The notes: generated by a model from the sequence alone, not told the origin. DNA of 49,498 bases from Vibrio jasicida CAIM 1864 = LMG 25398 (GCF_000400365.1 NZ_BAOG01000027.1:1-49498), one strand, 5' to 3'; positions 21,916 to 31,633 are shown, counted from the stretch's first letter. Program-made: numbers and translations.

Positions 21916-22440
21916 TTTCTTATCCTAATCGTCGTTATTGGAGATCTTGTTATCTGTCTCTCATTAGCGTTATAACGAGTACTTATGGATTTTGCTAGAT
22001 TTGCATGGTGAGAGTAATGCTTGGTTTATAAAACTTTGAACTTAACGCGCATAAATAATCTCAAAGGTTATTTTTAATGGCGCAGTAAAGGAAAGAAATA
22101 ATAAGTTCGTCATTCTAAATTAGCATTGCTTAATATTTAAATTATATTGCTAGAATTGAATTAATTCAGATTAAATACTCATCCATTCACATAGCATGCT
22201 GAGTGATATAAAACCGAGTAATAAGTCTAATTATTGATATTTATATTCTTAGTTGCTGTATTTGTTACAAAAACTGTTTAAATGGGCAGCCCTGGCATAA
22301 TTTTGCGTATTCACGTGTGATATATTTCACGGCTTTTACTGGTGTTTCTTATTTATTTCATAAATAAACCTGATAGTAGGCACAAATGGTGGGCTCTGCT
22401 CAGGGCTTAGTTTGCATTTAAATAAATATCAGGTACGACA
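21916..22440. other. AT-rich 525-bp divergent region upstream of xds
   Basis: No gene seen. It must hold promoters for the lipoprotein gene (left) and the nuclease gene (right). The clearest element is a CRP-like site at 22316-22331. A TTATTT/AAATAA palindrome lies near 22349-22363. A weak Pho-box-like direct repeat near 22261 has the wrong spacing. Confidence 0.6.
22316..22331. promoter_or_regulatory. CRP-cAMP binding site upstream of xds
   Basis: TGTGA, six bases, TCACG: a match to TGTGA-N6-TCACA with one mismatch. It is 110 bp upstream of the xds start codon. It suggests the nuclease responds to cAMP, which would fit use of DNA as a nutrient; this is inference. Confidence 0.6.
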
Positions 22441-25389
22441 ATGGATACGTTAATCAAACCCTCTTTACTTGCACTGACGATTGCCAGCGCGCTTAGTGCC
22501 AATGCTAACGCAGAAATTATCCTTTCCCAATATGTTGAAGGTGGCTCATACAACAAAGCCGTAGAAATCGCGAACACGGGCGATGCAGCGGTAACGCTAA
22601 CCGGTTACGAGCTAGCGAAATCATCAAACGGTGGCGGTACTTGGGGGAGCACACTCGACCTTAGCCAAGTGACGTTACAAGCTAACCAAGTGTATGTACT
22701 GGCTCATGGTGACGCGAGCGATGCCATCAAAGCTGTCGCGGATATCACAGATAAAAGCGTTGCGAACTTTAACGGTGACGACCCGATCGCACTGCTTAAA
22801 GATGGCGAAGTGCATGACATCATCGGTGTGATGGGTGACGTAGATTTTGGTAAAGATACCACATTGGTTCGTAACAGTGATGCACTAACCCCTTCTGCTA
22901 CTTATGATGCATCTCATTGGACGGCATTTGAGAAAGACAACATTGACGGTCTTGGTGAGCTAAATGCGACGGAGCCACCAGCACCATTCGCTTGTGAAGT
23001 AGACGGTCAGCAACCTAACTTCACCACCATTCAAGATATTCAAGGTGAAGGCGATTCGTCACCATTTATTGATGGTTATCCATACATTACTGACGAAGAT
23101 CATTTCGTAACTGGTGTCGTGACTGCTGTTACCACTGGCCTAACCAAAGGTTTCTACCTGCAAGCGTTAGAAAGCGACAACAACGACAAGACTTCAGAAG
23201 GCTTGTTCATTCATACCGATGCCGCGGATACCAATCTAAAATCAGGCGATGTTGTTTGTGTGAAAGGTAAAGTTCAAGAGTATTACAGCAATACTCAGCT
23301 AGCTTCTGATGCTAACAGTTATGTGAAAACGGGCACATCGGATATTCCTCGAGTTACCGATCTTGTTATCAAAGAAGGTGAGACACTACGTGATGCGCTA
23401 GAGCGTCATGAAGGTATGCAAGTTGAACTGAAATCAGCAAGCGAGTTGTTTGTGACTCGTAACTTCTCTTACGACTACGACTCTCGTCGTAACAATATGA
23501 TGCTGTCTCATGAAGCGCCATTGTTTAAGCCGACTCAATTGCACGCAGCAGAGAGTGATGCAGCTGTTGAGCTAGCAAAAGACAACGCAGCGAACCGCGT
23601 ATACCTAGAATCTGATGGCAAAGCACCAAACGGCCAAATTCCTTACTACCCTGACTTTGCGAAAGATGCAGACCAAGATGGCTCTTCTGAACAGCACATT
23701 CGTCTTGGTTCGCGAGTAGAAGGTCTACAAGGCGTGGTGGCTTACAGCTACAACGAATACCGCCTGATTGCGACCAATGAAGTCGATAACACCAACTTCG
23801 TGACTTCAGGTGAAGGCTTCGACGTGGCTCGTAAAGATGCGCCAGCGATTGCGGATTCAGATTTGCGTATCGCGAGCTTTAACGTACTGAACTACTTCAA
23901 CTCTGTGGCTGACAGCGGTCATGAAAACCCAACCGGACAAAACCGTGGGGCAGAAAACCTCGATGAGTTCCTGATCCAACAAGCGAAAATCGTTGCGGCG
24001 ATGAATAAGATGGACGCTGACATCATTGGCTTAATGGAAGTCGAAAACAACGGCTTTGGTGACAGCAGTGCGGTGAAGAACTTGGTGGATGCATTGAATG
24101 CTGAAATCGAAGACACAGAAGATCATTACACTTACGTTGAAATCGCGGATCAAGACAAATACCAAGACGAATACTTTGGTAGTGATGCGATCATGGTGGC
24201 GATCCTATACCGTGCAAACGAAGTGACGCCAAAAGAAGTTGCGAAAGTGATTGTGACACCAGAGCAGCACATCGAAGAAAACACCATTACGCGTAATGAC
24301 GGTGCAGAAGGCAACCCGGCTTACGACAAATACCAGCGTCATAGCCTGCTACAAACCTTTACAGTGAAAGAGACCGGTAAAGATCTATCTGTTGTGGTTA
24401 ACCACTTCAAATCGAAAGGCTCTGAATGTATTGAAGAATGGATTGCGGGTGTAGAAGACTCTGAGCCGGCGGATCTGCAAGGCAACTGTAACAACTTCCG
24501 TGTTTCTGCAGCCAACGTTGTGGGTGACGCTCTGAAAGGCATTGAAGGTGACGTGCTAGTAATGGGTGACCTAAACGCCTATGGCATGGAAGATCCTCTG
24601 CTTACATTGACTGATTACTCGAAAGAGAAATACGGCCGTGACATTTACACTGCTGCTTACACAACCATTGGTGGTGGTGAGCTTCAAGTAGAGAAGACCA
24701 AAATTGAAAAAGGTTACGGTTACCATAACCTGAACACGGTACTTCACGGCGCAGACACCTTCTCATACACCTACTCTGGTGAGCTAGGTAACCTAGACCA
24801 CGCGTTGGCGAGCAACAGCTTGGCACAAAAAGTGGTGGCGATTGAAGATTGGCACATTAACTCACTAGAAAGTAACTTGTTCGAATACAGCAGCAAGTAC
24901 ACCGGTGATATGCCTAAGTACAAAGATGCGTTCTCGGCATCTGACCACGATCCAGTGATCATCGCGATTGATTTCCCGGATACAGACATCGATCTACCAA
25001 GCTCAGGTGAAAACCTAGCGGTGGAAGTTCGTCTGCCACCAAACGCAGTTGTTGGTGATATCGTGACGGTAAGCCTAATGGAAGCAACTCAAGCGGCGTC
25101 GTCAACCTCTGATGCTGATGGCTACGAAGCGAGTGCAACTTTGACACAAGCGGACATTGATGCTCGCAGTGTCAGTGTGGAATTCGACAAAGCTCCAACA
25201 GAGGGCCAGTACGTACTAGAAGAGAAAGTGACAGATTCGACGGGCAACACCGTTAAGTTCACTGATTCTCGCGATGTTACGTTAGAGCCGTCGAGCACGA
25301 ACCCATCAGACGATGATGATGGTGGCTCATTTGGCTTTGGCGCGCTAATTGCGCTGTTAGGTCTAGGCTTATTCCGCCGTCGCCGCTAA
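22441..25389 (+). CDS. xds: Secreted endonuclease/exonuclease/phosphatase-family nuclease, GlyGly-CTERM (Xds/ExeM type)
   Basis: 982 aa. A signal peptide ends near residue 24 (ANANA). A lamin-tail-like domain (about 25-130) and an OB-fold region (about 195-310) precede the EEP nuclease domain (about 474-836) with RIASFNVLNYF, GLMEVENN, VVNHFKSKG, VMGDLNAYG and SDHDPVI. A beta-rich stretch (about 860-950) follows, then the sorting tail at about 960-982: GG motif, hydrophobic span and RRRR, the GlyGly-CTERM signal cut by rhombosortase. The V. cholerae homologue Xds degrades extracellular DNA in biofilms. It lies next to pabA as in V. cholerae. Confidence 0.9.
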   Translation: MDTLIKPSLLALTIASALSANANAEIILSQYVEGGSYNKAVEIANTGDAAVTLTGYELAKSSNGGGTWGSTLDLSQVTLQANQVYVLAHGDASDAIKAVADITDKSVANFNGDDPIALLKDGEVHDIIGVMGDVDFGKDTTLVRNSDALTPSATYDASHWTAFEKDNIDGLGELNATEPPAPFACEVDGQQPNFTTIQDIQGEGDSSPFIDGYPYITDEDHFVTGVVTAVTTGLTKGFYLQALESDNNDKTSEGLFIHTDAADTNLKSGDVVCVKGKVQEYYSNTQLASDANSYVKTGTSDIPRVTDLVIKEGETLRDALERHEGMQVELKSASELFVTRNFSYDYDSRRNNMMLSHEAPLFKPTQLHAAESDAAVELAKDNAANRVYLESDGKAPNGQIPYYPDFAKDADQDGSSEQHIRLGSRVEGLQGVVAYSYNEYRLIATNEVDNTNFVTSGEGFDVARKDAPAIADSDLRIASFNVLNYFNSVADSGHENPTGQNRGAENLDEFLIQQAKIVAAMNKMDADIIGLMEVENNGFGDSSAVKNLVDALNAEIEDTEDHYTYVEIADQDKYQDEYFGSDAIMVAILYRANEVTPKEVAKVIVTPEQHIEENTITRNDGAEGNPAYDKYQRHSLLQTFTVKETGKDLSVVVNHFKSKGSECIEEWIAGVEDSEPADLQGNCNNFRVSAANVVGDALKGIEGDVLVMGDLNAYGMEDPLLTLTDYSKEKYGRDIYTAAYTTIGGGELQVEKTKIEKGYGYHNLNTVLHGADTFSYTYSGELGNLDHALASNSLAQKVVAIEDWHINSLESNLFEYSSKYTGDMPKYKDAFSASDHDPVIIAIDFPDTDIDLPSSGENLAVEVRLPPNAVVGDIVTVSLMEATQAASSTSDADGYEASATLTQADIDARSVSVEFDKAPTEGQYVLEEKVTDSTGNTVKFTDSRDVTLEPSSTNPSDDDDGGSFGFGALIALLGLGLFRRRR

Positions 25390-25435
25390 GCGAATTCATT
25401 TCCTGACAAACAGTTCCTAAATAGCTGTAAAGACC

Positions 25436-25463
25436 AAAGGCCAGCCTATGCTGGCCTTTTTAT
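25436..25463 (+). terminator. Terminator of xds
   Basis: AAAGGCCAGC (25436-25445) pairs with GCTGGCCTTT (25450-25459) around CTAT, followed by T. A strong intrinsic terminator 47 bp after the stop codon. Confidence 0.92.
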
Positions 25464-25577
25464 TCAGCAAAAACTTGCCTTTCTTGCTTGGTATAGCAAA
25501 ATACCGCCCTTGATTGTCACGAACGTGGCGATCACCACGTAAGCATTGCCAAAACGGATTGGAGCAACCGACCTTTT

Positions 25578-26165
25578 ATGTTGTTGATCATCGATAACTA
25601 CGACTCTTTTACCTACAACCTTTACCAATACTTCTGCGAACTTGGTGCAGACGTAAAGGTGGTGCGTAACGATGAAATCGACATCCAAGGCATTGAGGCG
25701 CTCAACCCAACTCATTTGGTGATCTCTCCTGGGCCATGTACCCCTAACGAAGCAGGTATCTCTCTACAAGCCATTGAGCACTTTGCTGGTAAGTTACCTA
25801 TCTTGGGCGTTTGCCTTGGTCATCAGGCTATTGCACAGGTGTTTGGAGGGGAAGTGGTACGTGCTCGACAAGTGATGCACGGTAAGACATCCCCAATTCG
25901 TCACAATGGTCGCAGTGTGTTTAAAAACCTCAATAACCCGCTCACGGTAACCCGCTACCACTCTCTTGTGGTGAAAAACGGTACGTTACCAAAGGTGTTT
26001 GAATTGACTGCATGGACTGAGTTGCCTGACGGAACCATGGATGAAATCATGGGTTATCAGCATAAAACCCTGCCAATTGATGCAGTACAGTTTCATCCAG
26101 AGTCAATTAAGACAGAACAAGGCCACGAACTACTCGCAAACTTTCTTGCGCGTAAAACGATCTGA
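25578..26165 (+). CDS. pabA: Aminodeoxychorismate synthase glutaminase component PabA
   Basis: 195 aa class I glutamine amidotransferase. The oxyanion region [11 protein letters not shown], the nucleophile C79 in GVCLGH and the H173/E175 pair in FHPES form the active site. It supplies ammonia to PabB for 4-aminobenzoate and folate; in some bacteria the same protein also serves anthranilate synthase. A place beside argD rather than in a trp operon supports PabA. Confidence 0.9.
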   Translation: MLLIIDNYDSFTYNLYQYFCELGADVKVVRNDEIDIQGIEALNPTHLVISPGPCTPNEAGISLQAIEHFAGKLPILGVCLGHQAIAQVFGGEVVRARQVMHGKTSPIRHNGRSVFKNLNNPLTVTRYHSLVVKNGTLPKVFELTAWTELPDGTMDEIMGYQHKTLPIDAVQFHPESIKTEQGHELLANFLARKTI

Positions 26166-26526
26166 TCGCGATCACTTTTCTTAACAAATTCTTCATATTT
26201 TGTGCCTGAGAAGGGGAATGCAAAACTATGCGTTCTGCCAATTAGGTAGGGACTATTCATTTTTCTCATTTCTTTCTGAACCTTGTCATGCATGGTTTTT
26301 ATAAAAAATCGCTTCTCTATTTGCGTTTCTTGGTGCATAAATAATCATAGATAGTGAGTATGAGATGTTACGCTCGCATACGAAAAGAATAAATCACTAT
26401 TGAAATGGTTAATCAAATGTAAATACAATGCCGTATTAGCTTAAATGCAAAACATTATTTGCTGGCAAAGAGTGCTGGTTAAATTCGCTTATCTGCTAGG
26501 CATGCGGTATCAAGAAGGAATGTGCA
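26166..26526. other. 361-bp gap between pabA and argD
   Basis: No gene seen. A weak hairpin with a mismatched stem (AACC near 26279-26282 with GGTT near 26294-26297, then a T-run) may end pabA. A sigma-70-like promoter, TTGAAA (26400-26405), 18 bp, TACAAT (26424-26429), could drive argD. I looked for an ARG box for ArgR and found only poor half matches. Confidence 0.45.
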
Positions 26527-27738
26527 ATGACAACGGAAAACAAAGTAGAGCGCGGTTTATTCGATGAGGTAATGGTACCTTGCTATAACCCGATGGAAAT
26601 GATTCCTGTAAAAGGTGAAGGTTCACGTATTTGGGATCAGAACGGAAATGAATACATCGACTTTGCTGGTGGTATTGCGGTGAGCTGTCTTGGTCATTGT
26701 CACCCAGTTATGGTGAACGCATTGACTGAGCAAGGTAACAAGCTTTGGCATCTAAGTAATGTTATGACTAACGAGCCTGCACTTCGACTGGCGAAGAAGC
26801 TAACAGAAGTGAGCTTTGCCGAGCGCGTGTTCTTTGCTAACTCTGGCGCAGAAGCGAACGAAGCAGCACTGAAGCTGGCGCGCCGTTATGCAGCAGACGT
26901 TCATGGCACTGAGAAATCTGAAATCATCGCATTCAAACAAGGTTTCCACGGTCGTACTTTCTTCACCGTAACGGTAGGCGGCCAAGCGGCTTACTCTGAC
27001 GGTTTCGGTCCTAAACCAGGCGACGTAACGCACCTCCCTTACAATGATATCGAAGCGCTGCAAGCACATATGTCTGATCGCACTTGTGCGGTGATGATGG
27101 AGCCTCTACAAGGTGAGGGCGGCATCATTCCACCAACACCTGAATTCGCTCAAGCGGTTCGCGAGCTGTGTGACAAGCACAACGCACTACTGATCTTCGA
27201 TGAAGTTCAAACAGGTAACGGTCGTACTGGTCACTTCTACGCATACCAAGGTCTAGGCATTACGCCAGACATCCTAAGCACTGCGAAATCATTAGGCGGT
27301 GGTTTCCCTATCGGTGCCATGCTGACGACAGAGAAACTGTCTGAACACATGAAAGTCGGTACGCACGGTTCGACTTACGGCGGTAACCCGCTAGCATGTG
27401 CGGTTGCCGAAGCGGTCGTTAATGAAGTGACTAAACCAGAAGTACTGGCTGGTGTACTAGAGCGTGAAGCGATGTTCCGTGAGGGTCTAGATAAGATCAA
27501 CGCGAAATACAACATCTTCTCTGAAGTGCGCGGTAAAGGTCTACTGCTTGGTGCTGCACTGAACGAAGAGTGGCAAGGTCGTGCGCGTGACGTACTGGTT
27601 GCTGCGGGTAAACAAGGTCTCATGGTATTGGTTGCGGGTGCCAATGTCGTACGTTTCACACCATCACTCGTTATCACACAACAAGAAATCGAAGAAGGTT
27701 TAGCGAAGCTAGATAAAGCGATCGCAACACTGGTCTAA
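26527..27738 (+). CDS. argD: Acetylornithine/succinylornithine aminotransferase (ArgD/AstC)
   Basis: 403 aa class III PLP aminotransferase. [13 protein letters not shown], the [14 protein letters not shown] phosphate-binding loop, [13 protein letters not shown] and the PLP lysine K254 in [14 protein letters not shown] are present. Enzymes of this group act both in arginine synthesis (ArgD) and on succinylornithine in the AST pathway (AstC). Two AST genes follow directly and no separate astC is in the window, so a dual role is likely. Confidence 0.92.
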   Translation: MTTENKVERGLFDEVMVPCYNPMEMIPVKGEGSRIWDQNGNEYIDFAGGIAVSCLGHCHPVMVNALTEQGNKLWHLSNVMTNEPALRLAKKLTEVSFAERVFFANSGAEANEAALKLARRYAADVHGTEKSEIIAFKQGFHGRTFFTVTVGGQAAYSDGFGPKPGDVTHLPYNDIEALQAHMSDRTCAVMMEPLQGEGGIIPPTPEFAQAVRELCDKHNALLIFDEVQTGNGRTGHFYAYQGLGITPDILSTAKSLGGGFPIGAMLTTEKLSEHMKVGTHGSTYGGNPLACAVAEAVVNEVTKPEVLAGVLEREAMFREGLDKINAKYNIFSEVRGKGLLLGAALNEEWQGRARDVLVAAGKQGLMVLVAGANVVRFTPSLVITQQEIEEGLAKLDKAIATLV

Positions 27739-27768
27739 GCGCGGTCCCCATTTATCGTCAACCTAGAA

Positions 27769-27795
27769 ACCCCCATCAAGGATCTCTGATGGGGT
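27769..27795 (+). other. Hairpin in the argD-astA gap
   Basis: CCCCATCA (27771-27778) pairs with TGATGGGG (27787-27794) around an 8-nt loop. Only a weak T content follows, so it may attenuate or stabilise rather than terminate. Confidence 0.5.
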
Positions 27796-27845
27796 ATTGT
27801 TCCTACAATATAGTTAGGATCTTCTTGCATCTGGAGGGAGTATTG

Positions 27846-28865
27846 ATGCTAGTAGTTCGCCCTATCGCAATGTCGGATTATGACGCGCTGCACACCTGTG
27901 CGGTTGAGTCTGGTCATGGGTTTACATCTCTACCGGTTAACGAAGAACTGTTAACCAATCGAATTAAACATTCAGAGTACAGTTTTGGCAAACCTGACGT
28001 GAACGAAGCCGGTGATGAAGGCTACCTAATGGTGGGCTTTGAATCTGAAACTGGTGAAGTCGCAGGTACCACAGGTATTGAAGCTTCAATCGGCTGGGAT
28101 GTGCCTTTTTATTCTTACCACATCAGTAAAGTGGTGCACTCGTCACCAAAGCTTGGCGTAAACAACGTGGTTAAGCTGCTGACGTTTGGTAACAACTACA
28201 CGGGTAACAGCGAAATCTGTACCTTGTTCCTACGCGAGAAATTCCGTGGTGGCTTGAACGGGCGTCTGATGTCTAAGTGTCGTTTCTTAATGATGGCAGA
28301 GCACCCAGAACGCTTCTCGGAAACTATCTTTGCTGAAATGCGTGGTGTTTCTGATGATCAGGGCAACTCACCATTCTGGCAATGGCTTCAAGAGCATTTC
28401 TTCTCTATCGATTTCACGCTTGCGGATTATCTAACCGGTATCGGTAAGAAAGGTTTTATCGCTGATTTGATGCCGAAATTGCCAATCTACATCAACTTGC
28501 TAAGCCCAGAAGCACAAGCCGTAATAGGTAAGGTGCACGATAACACGCGTCCTGCTCTGAAGCTGCTTGAGCGCGAAGGTTTTACTAACCGTGGTTACGT
28601 CGACATCTTCGATGGTGGCCCAACGGTGGAGTGTGATCTACGCAATATCGAATCGGTACGTCACTCGTTCCGTGCCCAAGTCAAAATCTCTGAGCATACC
28701 AGTACTCAAGACTTCTTGATGTGTAACTCATCATTCGAGAACTTCCGTGCTGCAGCTGCAAAAGCGGCTTACGACGCTGAAACGCAAAGCGTTGTATTGG
28801 CTCCTGAACTTGCTGATGCGCTTTTGGTTGAGGAAGGGGATTTTGTTCGCCTTCTTCCGCAGTAA
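27846..28865 (+). CDS. astA: Arginine N-succinyltransferase AstA
   Basis: 339 aa from the ATG at 27846, chosen because GGAGGGAG lies just upstream and the protein begins MLVVRPIAMSDYDAL as in the family; an in-frame ATG 19 codons earlier has no ribosome site. AstA uses succinyl-CoA to succinylate arginine, the first step of the AST route to glutamate and ammonia. The hallmark GSENCTLFL-type segment appears as GNSEICTLFLREKFRGG, with KLLEREGF near the end. Confidence 0.94.
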   Translation: MLVVRPIAMSDYDALHTCAVESGHGFTSLPVNEELLTNRIKHSEYSFGKPDVNEAGDEGYLMVGFESETGEVAGTTGIEASIGWDVPFYSYHISKVVHSSPKLGVNNVVKLLTFGNNYTGNSEICTLFLREKFRGGLNGRLMSKCRFLMMAEHPERFSETIFAEMRGVSDDQGNSPFWQWLQEHFFSIDFTLADYLTGIGKKGFIADLMPKLPIYINLLSPEAQAVIGKVHDNTRPALKLLEREGFTNRGYVDIFDGGPTVECDLRNIESVRHSFRAQVKISEHTSTQDFLMCNSSFENFRAAAAKAAYDAETQSVVLAPELADALLVEEGDFVRLLPQ

Positions 28866-28893
28866 CTGACGACAGAATTTAAGGATAGAAACA

Positions 28894-30351
28894 ATGACAC
28901 ATTGGATTGCAGGTGAATGGGTACAAGGTCAGGGTGAAGGATTTACGTCTCTGTCGCCGTACAACCAAGAAGTGATATGGCAAGGCAACGGTGCAACGGC
29001 AGAACAAGTGAACCAAGCGGTTTCGGCGGCACGTGAAGCGTTTGTTGATTGGAAGAAGCGCCCATTTGCAGAGCGAGAAGCGATCGTGTTGGCTTTTGCT
29101 GAAAAAGTAAAAGAGCACAGCGAAAAAATCGCCGAAGTGATTGCCAAAGAAACCGGTAAGCCGATTTGGGAAACACGCACCGAAGCGGCAGCAATGGCAG
29201 GTAAAATTGCGATTTCCATCCGTGCTTACCATGACCGTACGGGTGAAGCTGCACGTGAAGCCGCAGGCAACCAAATTGTATTGCGCCACCGCCCACTGGG
29301 TGTGATGGCGGTATTCGGTCCTTATAACTTCCCAGGTCACTTGCCAAATGGTCACATCGTGCCAGCACTACTGGCTGGTAACACCGTTGTCTTTAAACCG
29401 TCTGAGCAAACGCCATGGACGGGTGAACTCGCTATGAAGCTGTGGGAAGAGGTCGGTCTACCAAAAGGTGTGATTAACCTAGTCCAAGGTGCGAAAGAAA
29501 CTGGCATTGCGCTTGCGGATGCGAAAGGCATTGATGGAGTGCTGTTCACCGGTAGTGCAAACACAGGTCATGTTTTGCATCGTCAGTTTGCTGGTCAGCC
29601 GGGCAAAATGCTGGCGCTTGAAATGGGTGGCAATAACCCGATGGTTATCTCGGATAACTACGGCGACCTAGATGCGACGGTTTATACCATCATCCAATCG
29701 GCTTTTATCAGTGCAGGTCAGCGCTGTACTTGTGCACGTCGTCTTTACATTCCATTTGGCGACAAGGGTGATGCCGTCATTACTAAGCTGGTGGAAGCGA
29801 CACTCAATATTAGAGTCGGCCAACCATTTGCAGAACCTGCGCCATTTATGGGACCACAGATTTCGGTCGCGGCAGCTAAATTCATTCTGGATGCACAAGC
29901 AAACCTACAAGCACTTGGTGGAGAAAGCTTGATTGAAGCGAAAGCAGGCGAAGCGGCATTTGTTTCTCCAGGAATTATTGATGTGACGAACATTGCTGAA
30001 CTGCCAGATGAAGAGTACTTCGGTCCACTTCTGCAAGTTGTGCGCTACGAAGGGCTAGAGAAAGCGGTAGAACTGGCTAACGATACACGCTTTGGCCTTT
30101 CTGCGGGTCTGGTTTCAACCGACGACCAAGAGTGGGAATACTTCGTGGACCACATTCGTGCCGGCATCGTGAACCGCAACCGCCAGCTAACGGGCGCAAG
30201 TGGTGACGCACCATTTGGTGGTCCGGGTGCGTCGGGCAACCTACGTCCAAGTGCTTACTACGCAGCAGACTACTGTGCGTATCCAATGGCATCAATGGAA
30301 GGACAAGAGACGGTCTTGCCTGCCACATTGAGTCCGGGTGTAAACCTGTAA
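28894..30351 (+). CDS. astD: Succinylglutamate semialdehyde dehydrogenase AstD
   Basis: 485 aa aldehyde dehydrogenase. [22 protein letters not shown], the NAD-binding FTGSANTG, the catalytic glutamate in LEMGGNNP and the catalytic cysteine in [11 protein letters not shown] are present. It oxidises N-succinylglutamate semialdehyde in the AST pathway. It follows astA by 28 bp. The astB and astE genes that complete the pathway are not here. Confidence 0.94.
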   Translation: MTHWIAGEWVQGQGEGFTSLSPYNQEVIWQGNGATAEQVNQAVSAAREAFVDWKKRPFAEREAIVLAFAEKVKEHSEKIAEVIAKETGKPIWETRTEAAAMAGKIAISIRAYHDRTGEAAREAAGNQIVLRHRPLGVMAVFGPYNFPGHLPNGHIVPALLAGNTVVFKPSEQTPWTGELAMKLWEEVGLPKGVINLVQGAKETGIALADAKGIDGVLFTGSANTGHVLHRQFAGQPGKMLALEMGGNNPMVISDNYGDLDATVYTIIQSAFISAGQRCTCARRLYIPFGDKGDAVITKLVEATLNIRVGQPFAEPAPFMGPQISVAAAKFILDAQANLQALGGESLIEAKAGEAAFVSPGIIDVTNIAELPDEEYFGPLLQVVRYEGLEKAVELANDTRFGLSAGLVSTDDQEWEYFVDHIRAGIVNRNRQLTGASGDAPFGGPGASGNLRPSAYYAADYCAYPMASMEGQETVLPATLSPGVNL

Positions 30352-30614
30352 TAGAGAAAAACGAAGCGGTGACAAAGTATCGCCGCTTCTCTCTGCCGGA
30401 GCTATTTACCAAGTTAGGATTCTGGTAAGCGCGCTGGCAAACGCCAAAGGCGAGCTTAAGACTCTCCAGTGCGTGTTGACTGACTGGCACTTATGCCACA
30501 CATACCGTCACAGGTTGATGACCGCTCGTTCGTGATTCTGGACAGCCTCCGGGCTGTGAACGAGCGGTCAACTTCTCTTACCCCTAACTCTACATTGCAT
30601 AACAAGGAGTCGTT
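30352..30614 (+). other. Hairpin-rich gap between astD and the DUF1338 gene
   Basis: This 263-bp stretch packs several stems: GAAGCGGTG/CGCCGCTTC (30363-30371 with 30381-30389), TTACCA/TGGTAA (30406-30411 with 30423-30428), TGGCA/TGCCA (30485-30489 with 30494-30498), and a long two-part hairpin at 30519-30570. The last has a perfect 13-bp outer stem and a 6-bp inner stem ACAGCC/GGCTGT. No good T-run is present. It may be a 5' leader, a small RNA or a repeat. Confidence 0.5.
30519..30570. repeat. Long inverted repeat upstream of the DUF1338 gene
   Basis: TGACCGCTCGTTC (30519-30531) and its exact complement (30558-30570) enclose a second short hairpin (30542-30547 with 30552-30557, loop TCCG). 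The stem is GC-rich and ends 44 bp before the next start codon. Confidence 0.7.
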
Positions 30615-31406
30615 ATGACGCCCGATGTGTTATTTGAATCGCTATGGCAAGATTACATTAAACGTCTTTGTCCTTCCGCTGCTAAAGTCCATCAACTTCT
30701 TCAAGAAGATGAGCCTCTGATTAATGACCATATTGCTCTACGTACGTTTAATGTCGATCCCCTAGGCATTGAAACGTTAGCGAAGCCATTCTTGGCGGTG
30801 GGCTACAAAGCCTGTGGTGACTACGTATTTGAAAGCAAAAAGCTGGTAGCAAAACATTTTGAGCACCCAGATCCAAAACAACCAAAAGTCTTCATCAGTG
30901 AGTTGAAAGTGGATGAGTGCTCACCAGAGCTACAAGCCATTGTTCATAAATTGGTAGAGCAGGTTGATGCTTCTAAACTGACAGGCAGTGACTTCTTATA
31001 CGGCGGACGTTTGTGGAACCTCAGCTATGCTGACTTCCAAACCTTGGCGAAAGAGAGTGAATACGCTTCTTGGCTTGCTGCGCACGGTTACGGAGCTAAC
31101 CACTTCACAGTGAGCGTTAATCAACTCAACCAGCATCAAGAAGTGAAGCAAGTGAACGACTACCTACGCACTGCTGGCTTCACCATCAACGAGAATGGCG
31201 GTGAAGTAAAAGGCACGCCAGAGGTGCTACTAGAGCAGTCATCGACCATGGCAGACAAAGTGCCAGTGACCTTTACTGAAGGCGTTGAGGTGATTCCTGG
31301 AGGCTTCTACGAGTTTGCTAAGCGCTATCCAATGGATAACGGTGAGTTGTACCCAGGATTTGTGGCTGCATCGGCAGATAAGATTTTCGAAAGCACCAAC
31401 GGTTAA
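30615..31406 (+). CDS. DUF1338 protein, putative 2-oxoadipate dioxygenase-like metalloenzyme
   Basis: 263 aa. DUF1338 includes HglS/YdcJ, an iron(II) enzyme that turns 2-oxoadipate into 2-hydroxyglutarate. H39 (in NDHIALRTF), H163 (in ANHFTVSV) and E233 (in GGFYEFAKRYP) fit the H-H-E metal triad of that family. This is the short form of the family, and its substrate is not known to me. An AAGGAG ribosome site precedes the ATG. It lies after the AST genes but behind a 263-bp structured gap. Confidence 0.75.
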   Translation: MTPDVLFESLWQDYIKRLCPSAAKVHQLLQEDEPLINDHIALRTFNVDPLGIETLAKPFLAVGYKACGDYVFESKKLVAKHFEHPDPKQPKVFISELKVDECSPELQAIVHKLVEQVDASKLTGSDFLYGGRLWNLSYADFQTLAKESEYASWLAAHGYGANHFTVSVNQLNQHQEVKQVNDYLRTAGFTINENGGEVKGTPEVLLEQSSTMADKVPVTFTEGVEVIPGGFYEFAKRYPMDNGELYPGFVAASADKIFESTNG

Positions 31407-31410
31407 AGAA

Positions 31411-31568
31411 GAGGCGAGAACGGGCTACGCCCTCTAGATGCCGGAATGCTTCGCTGCGGGAGGTTTTAACTCTCGGAATCTGAGAGGGCTATATCTCGGA
31501 GGATGAAGTCCGATCTCGGAATGCAGTGTTCCCAATTCTCGGCTCTTTGTTTTCCGTTCCCGATTCCC
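31411..31568. repeat. Candidate interspersed palindromic repeat element
   Basis: Non-coding, low-complexity DNA. CGAGAA-CGGG at 31415-31424 is mirrored by CCC-aa-TTCTCG at 31531-31541. Inside are GGGC/GCCC (31422-31425 with 31429-31432) and CTCTC/GAGAG (31470-31474 with 31482-31486), and TCTCGGA recurs at 31471, 31494 and 31514. A tail of CGTTCCCGATTCCC ends it. The make-up is unlike the genes on either side and resembles small dispersed repeats of vibrio genomes, which I cannot confirm from one copy. Confidence 0.5.
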
Positions 31569-31577
31569 AAAAAACAA

Positions 31578-31609
31578 AAAAGCCACCAAACTTGCATTTG
31601 GTGGCTTTT
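31578..31609. terminator. Terminator of crp, usable in both directions
   Basis: AAAAGCCACCAAA (31578-31590) pairs with TTTGGTGGCTTTT (31597-31609), 13 bp around CTTGCA. A-run to the left and T-run to the right let it stop crp (minus) and transcription from the DUF1338 side. Confidence 0.92.
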
Positions 31610-31633
31610 AAATTTTTTAAACGTTAATCGAGA

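Noticed and set aside
22255..22290. Pho box upstream of xds
   Set aside because: TTGTTAC and CTGTTTA give a direct-repeat look, but the spacing is 12 rather than 11 and the halves match poorly. PhoB control is known for V. cholerae xds, yet this site does not prove it here.
26163..26174. Palindrome TGATCGCGATCA at the end of pabA as an operator
   Set aside because: It overlaps the pabA stop codon, has no clear family match, and a 12-bp palindrome of GATC repeats may occur by chance.
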